From the IMG/VR virus record IMGVR_UViG_3300017719_003080, positions 1 through 33,899 of that record: 33,899 nucleotides of DNA; one strand, 5' to 3'. The notes beneath the pieces were generated by a model. That model saw only the letters and a list, made by a program, of their open reading frames with translations. It was not told the DNA's origin and ran no database searches. A program made the translations under genes and the position numbers. Each line of letters opens with the position of its first letter. The stretch's first letter is position 1. This stretch comes from a virus. This document shows positions 6,445 to 13,298 of this stretch, piece by piece.

Positions 6445-6457
6445 GCTAATATAACAA

Positions 6458-6562
6458 TTACTTAAATATATTGTATAAAATACTCAACATAATTGTTAAA
6501 AATCCAAAGTACATAAACAAATATTCTAGTACTAAAGATAGTTTTGGTTTTCTTGGTTTCAT
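6458..6562 (-). CDS. 34-residue single-pass membrane peptide
   Basis: A short frame starts at the ATG whose A is the last base of the radical SAM stop (TAATG on the minus strand). The product begins with a basic MKPRKPK and then has one hydrophobic segment (LVLEYLFMYFGFLTIMLSIL), positive-inside orientation. The exact coupling and the membrane-like composition support a real gene. The role is unknown; candidates are a membrane toxin-like, exclusion or lysis-modulating peptide. Confidence 0.6.
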   Translation of the reverse strand: MKPRKPKLSLVLEYLFMYFGFLTIMLSILYNIFK

Positions 6563-7416
6563 TAAAATATATATCTTATCGTGTTCCAGGGTATAATTTT
6601 GTCGTGCAAATCTACAAAATCTTTAATAAACTCACGCTTTAAAGTATGTTTATACCTAATGTTTTCACCACCATATTGTGATGTTTTAGTTTCCTGTATT
6701 TCTGGTTTCCATAAGTGTTCTTCAGTATCAATTAATCTAGATAGATTAACAATATGTTTATTAGCATTATGCGTTAAGAATATAACTTCAGCTTTAACAA
6801 TGTCTTTGTATTCTACATAGTTATCTAACATAATAAAAAGATCTTCGTAATCTTTAAGCCAATTGTCATATACAATAACAGGACTAAAGTTTACGTGTAC
6901 ATCATAACCTGCATCAATAAAGGCATCAATAGCTTTAATTCTATCAATTATTTTAGATGTATTAGGCTCATGTATATCTGCCATTTTTTGTGGCATTAGA
7001 CTGAACCTTATGCGTATTTTTCCTTCAGGATCAAATGTAGTTAAATACGGATTTACATACTTAGTTGCAAAGCTACCCATAGCTATAGGATGATTTTTGA
7101 AGAAATCAAATATATCTTCCCAGTCATGATACTTAGCATGCAAAGCAAAGTCTTCATTACAACTTATATCATATGTTATATGTTCAGGATGTGTTTGATT
7201 TGGCTTATCTACCAAAGCAAAATAAGCATGATTATTTATACTTGTAAGTATATCGTTAGAGTTTGTAGCAATACTCAATCCTGTAGGCTTGTGTCTTTTC
7301 ATATAGCAATAGCTACAATCATACAAGCAACCGTGTCCAAAACTAGGACTAATAAAATCAGTTGATCTACCAGACGTTCTGATTTTAAAAGTTTTCCTAG
7401 TGTCTTTAGTTATCAT
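6562..7416 (-). CDS. Radical SAM protein, spore photoproduct lyase-like
   Basis: The 284-residue protein has the radical SAM cluster motif GCLYDCSYCYMKRH, with C30, C34 and C37 in C-x3-C-x2-C spacing for a [4Fe-4S] cluster that cleaves S-adenosylmethionine. Later blocks include GSFATKYVNPYL, the strand IRIRFSLMPQKMADIHEP and DAGYDVHVNFSPVIVYDNW, the plan of the SplB family. Known SplB repairs the UV spore photoproduct in DNA; phage relatives are uncharacterised. UV repair in surface waters is plausible but a nucleotide-modifying role is equally open. It is coupled on both sides: ATGA overlap with the upstream 55-residue HTH gene and TAATG with the downstream membrane peptide. Confidence 0.8.
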   Translation of the reverse strand: MITKDTRKTFKIRTSGRSTDFISPSFGHGCLYDCSYCYMKRHKPTGLSIATNSNDILTSINNHAYFALVDKPNQTHPEHITYDISCNEDFALHAKYHDWEDIFDFFKNHPIAMGSFATKYVNPYLTTFDPEGKIRIRFSLMPQKMADIHEPNTSKIIDRIKAIDAFIDAGYDVHVNFSPVIVYDNWLKDYEDLFIMLDNYVEYKDIVKAEVIFLTHNANKHIVNLSRLIDTEEHLWKPEIQETKTSQYGGENIRYKHTLKREFIKDFVDLHDKIIPWNTIRYIF

Positions 7417-7580
7417 TTTTTAAGATATTGATATATTCTGCTTTCAGTTAGTTTTAAATGTTTTGAAATTGTTTTAACACTAAACCCCATATCATGAAGT
7501 AATTTTGCATAAAAACACTTAACCTTAACTTTAAAACTTTTTAGTTTTGTAAACTTATTTGTTACGCTGCTATAATTCAT
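7413..7580 (-). CDS. 55-residue helix-turn-helix protein
   Basis: A short frame joins two longer genes with ATGA overlaps at both ends (7413-7416 and 7577-7580). Residues 24-54 read as a DNA-binding helix-turn-helix: FYAKLLHDMGFSVKTISKHL then KLTESRIYQYLK. The N-terminus is Lys-rich. It could be a small regulator or a DNA-targeting partner of the radical SAM enzyme with which it is translated. The coupling is seen; the partnership is inference. Confidence 0.7.
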   Translation of the reverse strand: MNYSSVTNKFTKLKSFKVKVKCFYAKLLHDMGFSVKTISKHLKLTESRIYQYLKK

Positions 7581-7969
7581 GATAGTTTATTTTTAATAAA
7601 ATTTATTAATTCAGTCATTTTTCTTTTGTAAAACAAATCAAAGTCTACATAAGTAGTTGTGCCTTCAGGGCTTGTTTCTTTAGGTTGCTGTTGTTCCCAT
7701 AGAACATAAAGAACATTACGCATTCTTTGTGAAGGCGTTTTGTTTTCAAATTCTCTATCAACTGTAGCTCCTTCTACAGCGTCTAGTTGTTTTTGTGATA
7801 TAGGCATAGTAGATATAACAACATAACCAGGTTGTTTTAGCATACCATACATATTTCCTACCGTTTCAGGCGTTAACTCAGGAGTTCCTAGTGATACTCT
7901 AACAGAGTTATCGGCAAGAGTTCTAATGTTGTCTATACCGCCTTCAAAGACAATTGTATTTTTACTCAT
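7577..7969 (-). CDS. Conserved phage protein, unknown function
   Basis: The 130-residue product has IDNIRTLADNSVRVSLGTPE, then GYVVISTMPISQ, a charged KTPSQRMRNVLYVLWEQQ block and a C-terminal helix ending FIKNKLS. I recognise the TLxDxSxRVxLGTPEL...SQRxRxVLYxLWE pattern from unnamed proteins in replication modules of other phages; no activity is known. Overlaps flank it on both sides, fitting one leftward message. Confidence 0.65.
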   Translation of the reverse strand: MSKNTIVFEGGIDNIRTLADNSVRVSLGTPELTPETVGNMYGMLKQPGYVVISTMPISQKQLDAVEGATVDREFENKTPSQRMRNVLYVLWEQQQPKETSPEGTTTYVDFDLFYKRKMTELINFIKNKLS

Positions 7970-8234
7970 TTTCAGTTTCTTTAATTATTGTTTTTTTCAT
8001 AGCTATTACTACGTCCATTAGTTCATCGTAGATTATATCAATCTCATCAACGCTATCAGTTGATTTAATTATTTCATCTTCGTATTGTCTAGCAATATTA
8101 ATAAGTTTATTAAACTTTTTTTTCAGAATTTGCGAGTGTACACCCTTAAGGTTGTAAAGCTGTTCATGAAAACATCTAAACATAGCTATTGCTAAAGCTA
8201 AATCTATTGTTTGCTCTTCTTCTATTCTACTCAT
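7962..8234 (-). CDS. Small helical protein, unknown
   Basis: The 90-residue protein is all-helical by composition: TIDLALAIAMFRCFHEQLYN, a Lys-rich middle and an acidic segment (DSVDEIDIIYDELMDVV). No family recognised. It overlaps both neighbours by 8 nt. Could be a coiled-coil partner of either. Confidence 0.6.
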   Translation of the reverse strand: MSRIEEEQTIDLALAIAMFRCFHEQLYNLKGVHSQILKKKFNKLINIARQYEDEIIKSTDSVDEIDIIYDELMDVVIAMKKTIIKETENE

Positions 8235-8559
8235 TTGTAATTTCGTTAATATTAGGGCTTAAACAGCAAGTGCAAAGAGTATTTTTTGTGCTGCTTATCC
8301 AGTTTTCTTCACAATCATTACAAACGTATTCGTATTTAAAGTCTGTTTTTATTAATGTTTTCATACTCATCATTTTATTAAATTGATCTCTAGGATCACG
8401 TGGTATATGATCAAGCCATAGCTTGTTGTAAAGTTCATTAGCCTCCTCTTTAGTTTTAGGTAATGTATTTATAATATGTGACTTGTAGTCTTCGTCATAA
8501 GGACACAATTCTAATATTATTTCTATTTTGTCTATTTGCCAGTATTCTATTGGTTCCAT
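8227..8559 (-). CDS. Zinc-ribbon-containing small protein
   Basis: The 110-residue product has an N-terminal acidic part (YWQIDKIEIILELCPYDEDY), a middle with PRDPRDQFNKM, and a C-terminal Cys cluster: YVCNDCEENW (C80, C83) and LCTCCLSPN (C96, C98, C99). Two CxxC-like knuckles 12 residues apart suggest one structural zinc. Start is at 8559, preceded by a 112-bp gap with two hairpins and a candidate leftward promoter, so it may open a sub-operon. Confidence 0.65.
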   Translation of the reverse strand: MEPIEYWQIDKIEIILELCPYDEDYKSHIINTLPKTKEEANELYNKLWLDHIPRDPRDQFNKMMSMKTLIKTDFKYEYVCNDCEENWISSTKNTLCTCCLSPNINEITNE

Positions 8560-8582
8560 AATGTATAGTAATTAGAGTCAAA

Positions 8583-8647
8583 ATCCCAATAAATTGGGAT
8601 CTCGACATCTAACTAAAACTATGAAAACACAAGGGCAGAACTGCCCT
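8583..8647 (-). other. Two perfect inverted repeats in a leader
   Basis: ATCCCAAT-AA-ATTGGGAT at 8583-8600 and AGGGCAG-AA-CTGCCCT at 8632-8647. On the minus strand both fold in the leader of the 8227-8559 gene; the former is followed by TTTTG, a weak terminator-like end. They could be an attenuator or binding sites for a dimeric regulator. Confidence 0.6.
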
Positions 8648-8657
8648 AGAAGTGTTA

Positions 8658-8665
8658 CAAAGATA
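8658..8665 (-). promoter_or_regulatory. Candidate leftward -7 box TATCTTTG
   Basis: CAAAGATA on the plus strand is TATCTTTG on the minus strand, a perfect TAnnTTTG, in the gap between the DUF1599-like gene and the zinc-ribbon gene. Transcription from here would pass both hairpins. No convincing -33 element. Confidence 0.4.
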
Positions 8666-8671
8666 ATTATA

Positions 8672-8950
8672 TTATTTATTAATCGCTATTTTAAGCAAAC
8701 ATAAATATCCAATAAGATCATCTATAGTATCTAAAGTGTTTTCGTTGATTCCTTTATTTTTGATTCGCATTAACTTATCGTCAATACGTGCGCAAATACT
8801 ATCTACAGCATTACCTTTAGAAAAGATATTTGCTGGTTCCGTAGCTGAGTTTCCGTAAGCTTTGTTCTTAGCTATCAGAAGGAGAGTTACTTTCTCCATT
8901 TGTACTCTGATCTCCGCTTCCATTATTTCCTTTTGACTTAACTTCTTCAT
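8672..8950 (-). CDS. DUF1599/Nmad1-like protein
   Basis: The 92-residue protein has LLIAKNKAYGNSATEP, IFSKGNAVDSICARIDDKLM and a C-terminal DTIDDLIGYLCLLKIAI. The KNxxYGNS...RIDDKLxRI...DxxDLIGYLxLL pattern is that of PF07659 (DUF1599, nucleotide modification associated domain 1), related to all-alpha NTP pyrophosphatases and common in phage nucleotide metabolism. The start is uncertain: Met codons at 8950, 8923 and 8899 are possible, and the last would shrink the overlap with the upstream gene from 83 to 32 nt. Confidence 0.7.
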   Translation of the reverse strand: MKKLSQKEIMEAEIRVQMEKVTLLLIAKNKAYGNSATEPANIFSKGNAVDSICARIDDKLMRIKNKGINENTLDTIDDLIGYLCLLKIAINK

Positions 8951-9197
8951 CTATAGCTTTCATTCTGGTTAGTATTCCTGCTGCATCTGGTATTTGCATA
9001 CAATAATCGTGTAGCATTTTTTCTTCTTCATTATGCTTTTTCTTTTCATTGTATACTTTGTGCACCCAAGTCATAAGAGCAATCTCGTGTTGCTTTAAAG
9101 CTTCTGTAAGGTTTTGTAATACCAAATACACATTGTGATCTACTTTTTGTTGTTTACCATCAATGTTTACTTTCTTTTTTGTTTTAGCTGTTTCCAT
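8868..9197 (-). CDS. Hypothetical helical protein with low-complexity tail
   Basis: The 109-residue product begins METAKTKKKVNIDGKQQ, has a helical core (NVYLVLQNLTEALKQHEIAL, then HKVYNEKKKHNEEEK) and ends in a Ser/Asn/Gly tail (GNNGSGDQSTNGESNSPSDS), which is the part overlapping the downstream gene. No family recognised. It overlaps the DnaA-domain gene by 14 nt. Confidence 0.55.
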   Translation of the reverse strand: METAKTKKKVNIDGKQQKVDHNVYLVLQNLTEALKQHEIALMTWVHKVYNEKKKHNEEEKMLHDYCMQIPDAAGILTRMKAIDEEVKSKGNNGSGDQSTNGESNSPSDS

Positions 9198-9651
9198 TAA
9201 ATTCTAATTTGTAATTGTTAATTTTATTTTTCAAAGATAATATTTCATCTTCGTTTATAGAAATTCTAGCATCTTTTATTGCTATTAATTTCCTTAGCTT
9301 GTTATTAGACAAGCACATTGTGTCAATAATACAATGTATATGTTCAGGCCAAGAATGGTCTGGATTAATTAATCTAAAAATATGTTTAGCTTTAGAATAA
9401 TCTTCTTTAAATTTTTTATCTACATCACTTAAAGCATTGTAGTTTTTAACTGCATGAATTACAGTTGCGTGATCCCTATTAATAGTGTCACCAATTTCTT
9501 TTAATCCAAAATTACCTTCTAATCTAGCTACTGCACAATAAATTATACGTAGATCATTTAGGTTTCTTTTTCTAGATTTAGAAATAAATTCATCTTTATT
9601 AGCTTTAACCGAAGTTAAATAAGAATCTAAAAATTCTGTTAATACATTCAT
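9184..9651 (-). CDS. DnaA domain IV (DnaA-box-binding) protein
   Basis: Residues 23-72 match domain IV of the bacterial initiator DnaA: SKSRKRNLNDLRIIYCAVAR, the loop LEGNFGLKEIGDTIN and the signature RDHATVIHAVKNY, which in DnaA reads DNA boxes. There is no AAA+ ATPase part in the 155-residue protein; the C-terminus (114-150) is a charged helix, possibly a coiled coil. It may recruit host replication factors to a phage origin or compete with host DnaA. It overlaps the RusA-like gene by 4 nt and sits in the replication/recombination run. Confidence 0.75.
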   Translation of the reverse strand: MNVLTEFLDSYLTSVKANKDEFISKSRKRNLNDLRIIYCAVARLEGNFGLKEIGDTINRDHATVIHAVKNYNALSDVDKKFKEDYSKAKHIFRLINPDHSWPEHIHCIIDTMCLSNNKLRKLIAIKDARISINEDEILSLKNKINNYKLEFNGNS

Positions 9652-10010
9652 AATAATTTTATGATTACGCCAGGATTTTCTTTGTCATATTCATAAGGCT
9701 CAAAACAAGGTATCATAAAGTCACAGTTATCATCTTCTATCCAGAAGTTTTTAACCATAAGATCTTGTACTGTTTGAGCTGGGTTTATATAATCAAATTT
9801 ATGTTTGCTCCCTCTTATAAACTTAAAAGATACAGTAACAGTAAAAGTTTTATCTTGACACATTTCTTTAAACTTAGGTTTATTAATAATGTAGTCAGTT
9901 TGACTAGATTTAATATACCTCATAACTGTTTTAGAATTGATCAACATTTTACCTGTCCATCTTTTAGAATTTTTACTTGAAGGCACATTGCCTGGTATGA
10001 ATATTTCCAT
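9648..10010 (-). CDS. rusA: RusA-like Holliday junction resolvase
   Basis: The 120-residue protein begins IFIPGNVPSSKNSKRW, and has the acidic catalytic layout of RusA: KFDYINPAQTVQDLMVKNFW then IEDDNCD, with D73, D83 and D93/D94 as candidate metal ligands. RusA enzymes cut four-way DNA junctions made in replication and recombination, so it would resolve branched phage DNA before packaging. Neighbours include an SSB-like protein and a putative annealing protein, which fits. Length is typical for the family. Confidence 0.75.
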   Translation of the reverse strand: MEIFIPGNVPSSKNSKRWTGKMLINSKTVMRYIKSSQTDYIINKPKFKEMCQDKTFTVTVSFKFIRGSKHKFDYINPAQTVQDLMVKNFWIEDDNCDFMIPCFEPYEYDKENPGVIIKLL

Positions 10011-10014
10011 ATAA

Positions 10015-10040
10015 TTGGGGATGTTTAGTCCCCAAAAATA
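10015..10040 (-). promoter_or_regulatory. Hairpin overlapping a candidate leftward -7 box
   Basis: TTGGGGA-TGTTTAG-TCCCCAA forms a perfect 7-bp stem at 10015-10035. CAAAAATA at 10033-10040 reads TATTTTTG on the minus strand, a TAnnTTTG box pointing to the RusA-like gene whose ATG is at 10010. The stem and box share bases, so it could be an operator, or a processing hairpin between SSB-like and RusA-like genes. Confidence 0.4.
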
Positions 10041-10050
10041 CAGATTTTAT

Positions 10051-10620
10051 TTAAAACGGTAAATCACCATCATCTTCAACACTTGCATTAATAGCTGTTG
10101 CTGAATTTTCTTTGATGTACGTTTCTTCGTCTAAAGGTGAAATAGGTTTGTTGTATTTAGCATCATACTTAATTTTACCTCCGTCTTGACTTGACCATCT
10201 ATAACGTATAGCTTTTCTTTTAACTGGTTGTCCGTCTTTAAGAGTCATGTACTCTTCGTAAGTAAAACAGATGTTAACCCAAGATCCAATTGGTTCTTGT
10301 ATAGCATTAGCATCATCTGTAAACACAGCTACGCCACAGTTTACAAGAAACTCATGTAACGTACTAGTTTTCCATTCAGCTGATTTAGGTGAGTCAGTAT
10401 CTCTAACTACCCAAAACTTTGCTCTACCCGATTCACCACGTTCATTAACAACTTCATACTCTAAGTATGGAGCTCCGCTATAACCGTCTCTATCTTTAGA
10501 ATTACTAAGGCTAAGAACTTGACATCTATGTGCGCCTTCTTTTAACCATTTAGATTCTTTTGTAATGTTAGTTTTTCCTGCCTTGCAAGAAGCTAAGTTA
10601 AATGCTACTATATTACTCAT
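10051..10620 (-). CDS. SSB-like single-stranded DNA-binding protein
   Basis: The 189-residue protein has beta-strand-rich blocks (HRCQVLSLSNSKDRDGYSG, APYLEYEVVNERGESGRAKF, WVNICFTYEEYMTL) compatible with an OB-fold, and ends EDDGDLPF. That acidic tip ending Pro-Phe is the hallmark by which SSB proteins recruit partners. DUF669-type phage proteins have a similar plan. It should coat single strands at phage forks and may hook into the host SSB interactome. It lies between the RusA-like and annealing genes. Confidence 0.65.
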   Translation of the reverse strand: MSNIVAFNLASCKAGKTNITKESKWLKEGAHRCQVLSLSNSKDRDGYSGAPYLEYEVVNERGESGRAKFWVVRDTDSPKSAEWKTSTLHEFLVNCGVAVFTDDANAIQEPIGSWVNICFTYEEYMTLKDGQPVKRKAIRYRWSSQDGGKIKYDAKYNKPISPLDEETYIKENSATAINASVEDDGDLPF

Positions 10621-10621
10621 A

Positions 10622-11128
10622 TTACTTTGATTTTAAATTTTCGTTTATTACTGTCAACATATGTTCTGGTATGTCGTATTGTGAAAGTTTAGCTTTTACA
10701 GCATCACCTTTACCTTGTTCAATAGCTTTAAGCATATTGTTAAATTTAGTTTCATCAAGTGTTGGTTTGACTGCTGGTGCAGCTTGTTGCTTTACAGCAT
10801 TAGCCACTTCTTCGAAGGAAGCTACGGATGTATCTAAGCCAATACCAAGATTAGCAAGAGCACGTCCCCAAGCTGATGTTTCACAGTTTTCTACAAAACT
10901 TGTTTTGTTAATAAAGGATGAGCCTTCTTTTTCATACGCATGACCAGTCGCACGTATGTTTCCGTTTTCATCAAAGATTGTAGCTTTGATTACACAACGA
11001 GTTTCACTTAAATCTACTACGTCTGATGTTAAACACCAGCCTTTAAATGTAGATCTAAAGTGTTTTAGTCTTTCGTTAACTTCAACGTATTCTTTACCTT
11101 TAATGTTAACTGTTTTTAATTTTGTCAT
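10622..11128 (-). CDS. Putative single-strand annealing protein (Rad52/ERF-like)
   Basis: The 168-residue product has KEYVEVNERLKHFRSTF, CVIKATIFDENGNIRATGHA and the block FVENCETSAWGRALANLGIG (78-97). That last motif, E-x-ETSA-x-GRAL-x-LGIG, parallels the conserved helix of Sak/Rad52 and ERF-type phage recombinases. A variable linker (106-122, Ala/Pro/Gln-rich) precedes a helical C-terminal domain. Position one base from the SSB-like gene supports a role in annealing strands. The family assignment is by motif only. Confidence 0.55.
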   Translation of the reverse strand: MTKLKTVNIKGKEYVEVNERLKHFRSTFKGWCLTSDVVDLSETRCVIKATIFDENGNIRATGHAYEKEGSSFINKTSFVENCETSAWGRALANLGIGLDTSVASFEEVANAVKQQAAPAVKPTLDETKFNNMLKAIEQGKGDAVKAKLSQYDIPEHMLTVINENLKSK

Positions 11129-11358
11129 TTCTTTCGTGTTTCATATTTATTAAACATTTCGTGTGTCTTTTTACCAGCACGTATTGCAAATACAATTTTC
11201 AGAAATTTCCTGAACATAACAGGACGACCTCTTAGTATGATAGCAAAGCCAATTTCTTTGAATACTGATATAAGTATTCGCCTAACTAGCTTTTTATCTA
11301 ATCCTAAATCAAGTGCAATTTCTGTAATTATTTTCCTTAGTTTTGTGTTTTCAGACAT
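11125..11358 (-). CDS. Small basic protein, possibly HU/IHF-like
   Basis: The 77-residue protein reads IITEIALDLGLDKKLVRRIL, then VFKEIGFAIILRGRPVMFRK and a basic tail KKTHEMFNKYETRKK. The helix-turn-helix-strand order with a Gly-Arg turn resembles the first half of HU-family DNA-binding proteins. The arm region is short, so this is tentative. It overlaps the annealing gene by 4 nt. Confidence 0.5.
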   Translation of the reverse strand: MSENTKLRKIITEIALDLGLDKKLVRRILISVFKEIGFAIILRGRPVMFRKFLKIVFAIRAGKKTHEMFNKYETRKK

Positions 11359-11381
11359 GAGCTAAATTACTAAAAATTACT

Positions 11382-12695
11382 CTAAAAATCTAAAGTATTC
11401 TCTCTAAATTTAGTCAATTCGCTGATAAATTTAAGGTTAACAGTACCTACACCAATGTTACGTCCTTTGGCAAATATAATCTGCGCAAGACCTTCTGTAG
11501 ACTCACCGTTTTCATCGGTATTTATACCGTAATACTCAGGCCTGTATACTAACGCAACAACGTCAGCAGCCTGTTCTATTTCGCCTGATTCTCTAAGATC
11601 AGATAAAGTAGGTTTACTTTCAGCTCTGTAACCAACACCTCTGTTTAGTTGCGATAACGCAACAACAGTAATGTTTAGTTCTTTTGCCAAGTTTTTAAGT
11701 GCTCTAGCAACTTTGGAGACTTCTTGTTCTCTAGTTCCTTTTGATCCTGTACTTGCTGTGACAAGTTGAAGGTAGTCAACAAACACAAGCTTAATACCGC
11801 AGCTATGTACATACTGTCTAGTTTTAGATAATAAATAATTCAAAGACGTTTGTTTACACTCGTCAATGTATATGGATTTATCCATAATGTTACTAGCCGT
11901 GTTTTGGATTCTTTTTAAATCCTCATCATTAAGCTGTCCATTCTGTATCCACCTAATAGGTATTTCAGACTCAAGCGCTACAAGACGCATTATAAGCTGA
12001 TTAACAGACATTTCGTAACTAAATATTAATGCTGGTACTCCAGCTAAATTTACTGCGTTATAGGCAAGATTTAAAGCTAAGCTTGTTTTACCCATTGATG
12101 ACGCTGCACCAATTATAACAAGATCTGTTTCTTGCCAACCGCCAGTAAATTCGTCAAGACTATTAAATCCTGTGGACACACCAACAATACCATCTGTTGC
12201 TATTCTCTTGTCAATATCTTTAAGAAAATATTTCATTTGACTATGTATGTCAGCTATGTCACCATCTTCAACAACCATTAGCTTAGCATTAATCTTATTC
12301 ATATAAGATATAATTTCATCTGCTTCTTCGTTGTTGTGAAACTTATTACTTGCTTCAAGTATAAGCGTATGCAAACTTCTTTTTTTACTTAGCTCATGCA
12401 ATTCATTTACGCAAGACTTAATAGAACTTACATAGTGCTGTTCACTTGTAAGTATACTAGTAAGTCTAACTCTTTGATTGCTATCACAAGACAAAGCAGC
12501 AGACATAGAAACTAAATCTATGTCCTTTTGCTCTGCTTGCATAACCAAAAACTTTTCATATATGCTTTTATGAAACTGATCCTTAAATAAATTAGGGCTT
12601 AATTTCTGTGCATTTTCATAGTAAAGTTCAGGATGAGTTATAAGTTTACCTAAAAGAGCTGCTTCCAACTCGTATGTTATCAATTCATCGTGCAT
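11382..12695 (-). CDS. dnaB: Replicative DNA helicase, DnaB family
   Basis: The 437-residue protein has the DnaB N-terminal helical domain (EAALLGKLITHPELY at 11-25) and RecA-like core: Walker A GAASSMGKT (196-204), FSYEMS (225-230), Walker B LVFVDYLQL (303-311), VVALSQLNRGV (344-354) and the arginine-finger region SDLRESGEIEQAADVVALV (365-383). DnaB hexamers unwind DNA 5' to 3' at forks. Length is normal for the family. No primase, loader or polymerase gene is seen, so host proteins are probably used. It is the first gene of the replication run in leftward order. Confidence 0.95.
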   Translation of the reverse strand: MHDELITYELEAALLGKLITHPELYYENAQKLSPNLFKDQFHKSIYEKFLVMQAEQKDIDLVSMSAALSCDSNQRVRLTSILTSEQHYVSSIKSCVNELHELSKKRSLHTLILEASNKFHNNEEADEIISYMNKINAKLMVVEDGDIADIHSQMKYFLKDIDKRIATDGIVGVSTGFNSLDEFTGGWQETDLVIIGAASSMGKTSLALNLAYNAVNLAGVPALIFSYEMSVNQLIMRLVALESEIPIRWIQNGQLNDEDLKRIQNTASNIMDKSIYIDECKQTSLNYLLSKTRQYVHSCGIKLVFVDYLQLVTASTGSKGTREQEVSKVARALKNLAKELNITVVALSQLNRGVGYRAESKPTLSDLRESGEIEQAADVVALVYRPEYYGINTDENGESTEGLAQIIFAKGRNIGVGTVNLKFISELTKFRENTLDF

Positions 12696-12728
12696 CTCAT
12701 AATTTTGGGGTGTTAAATTTAATTAATT

Positions 12729-13298
12729 TTATTTAATATCATCAACTCTAAGCATAATAGTTTCACACTCTTCTTTGCATTTAGAGCATTGATAATCTGT
12801 AGGATAAGATCCATTAATATCATCTTCTGTTAAAGTGTAATCATCGTCACCTTCATAATAAACTTTAGCTTCACAACATTCAGATGCTGAATCTGTGTCG
12901 CTATAGTCATCAATAAAAATGTCTTCTGCTTCGTGTGCTGTTAAGATACCAGCAAAACAACAGCCAGGTTCATCATACTCAAGTTCAAACTCTAGGTTTT
13001 TATACTTATGCATAATGTTTTGAATCCAATTGCATGGTGGGCCCCACGCTGTATCAAAAGTAACGTCAAAACATTGTGCTTCTGACTCATTTATATATGG
13101 TTCACACGCATCCCATTTAGTGCCCCAGTTATCTAAAGACCAGTTATACCAGTCTTCACGATCACCTCTAGGTAAAGTTCCCTCAAAAGAGAACTCTTTA
13201 TCTTTGATACTTGTGGATTTTTCTACAAAATTTTGTAGTTCAGCAACATGCTCTTCTGTGCACGTTACCTGTAAATTATTCCAACACCAATTAGGCAT
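12729..13298 (-). CDS. YubB/Api92-like protein with C-terminal zinc ribbon
   Basis: The 189-residue protein opens MPNWCWNNLQVTC and has NWGTKWDA and FDTAWGPPCNW (81-91), the signature of the ferredoxin-like YubB/Api92 proteins of plasmids and phages, whose role is unknown. A C-terminal extension has CC (141-142), an acidic stretch and CSKCKEEC (171-178), which could bind zinc. It overlaps the upstream gene by 8 nt. Confidence 0.7.
   Translation of the reverse strand: MPNWCWNNLQVTCTEEHVAELQNFVEKSTSIKDKEFSFEGTLPRGDREDWYNWSLDNWGTKWDACEPYINESEAQCFDVTFDTAWGPPCNWIQNIMHKYKNLEFELEYDEPGCCFAGILTAHEAEDIFIDDYSDTDSASECCEAKVYYEGDDDYTLTEDDINGSYPTDYQCSKCKEECETIMLRVDDIK

Noticed and set aside
6266-6457. tRNA in the three-hairpin gap
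   Set aside because: No acceptor stem, anticodon arm or T-arm of proper spacing on either strand.
8621-8704. Rightward 27-codon frame across the 8632 hairpin
   Set aside because: It runs into the leftward DUF1599-like gene, has no promoter and no coding-like composition.
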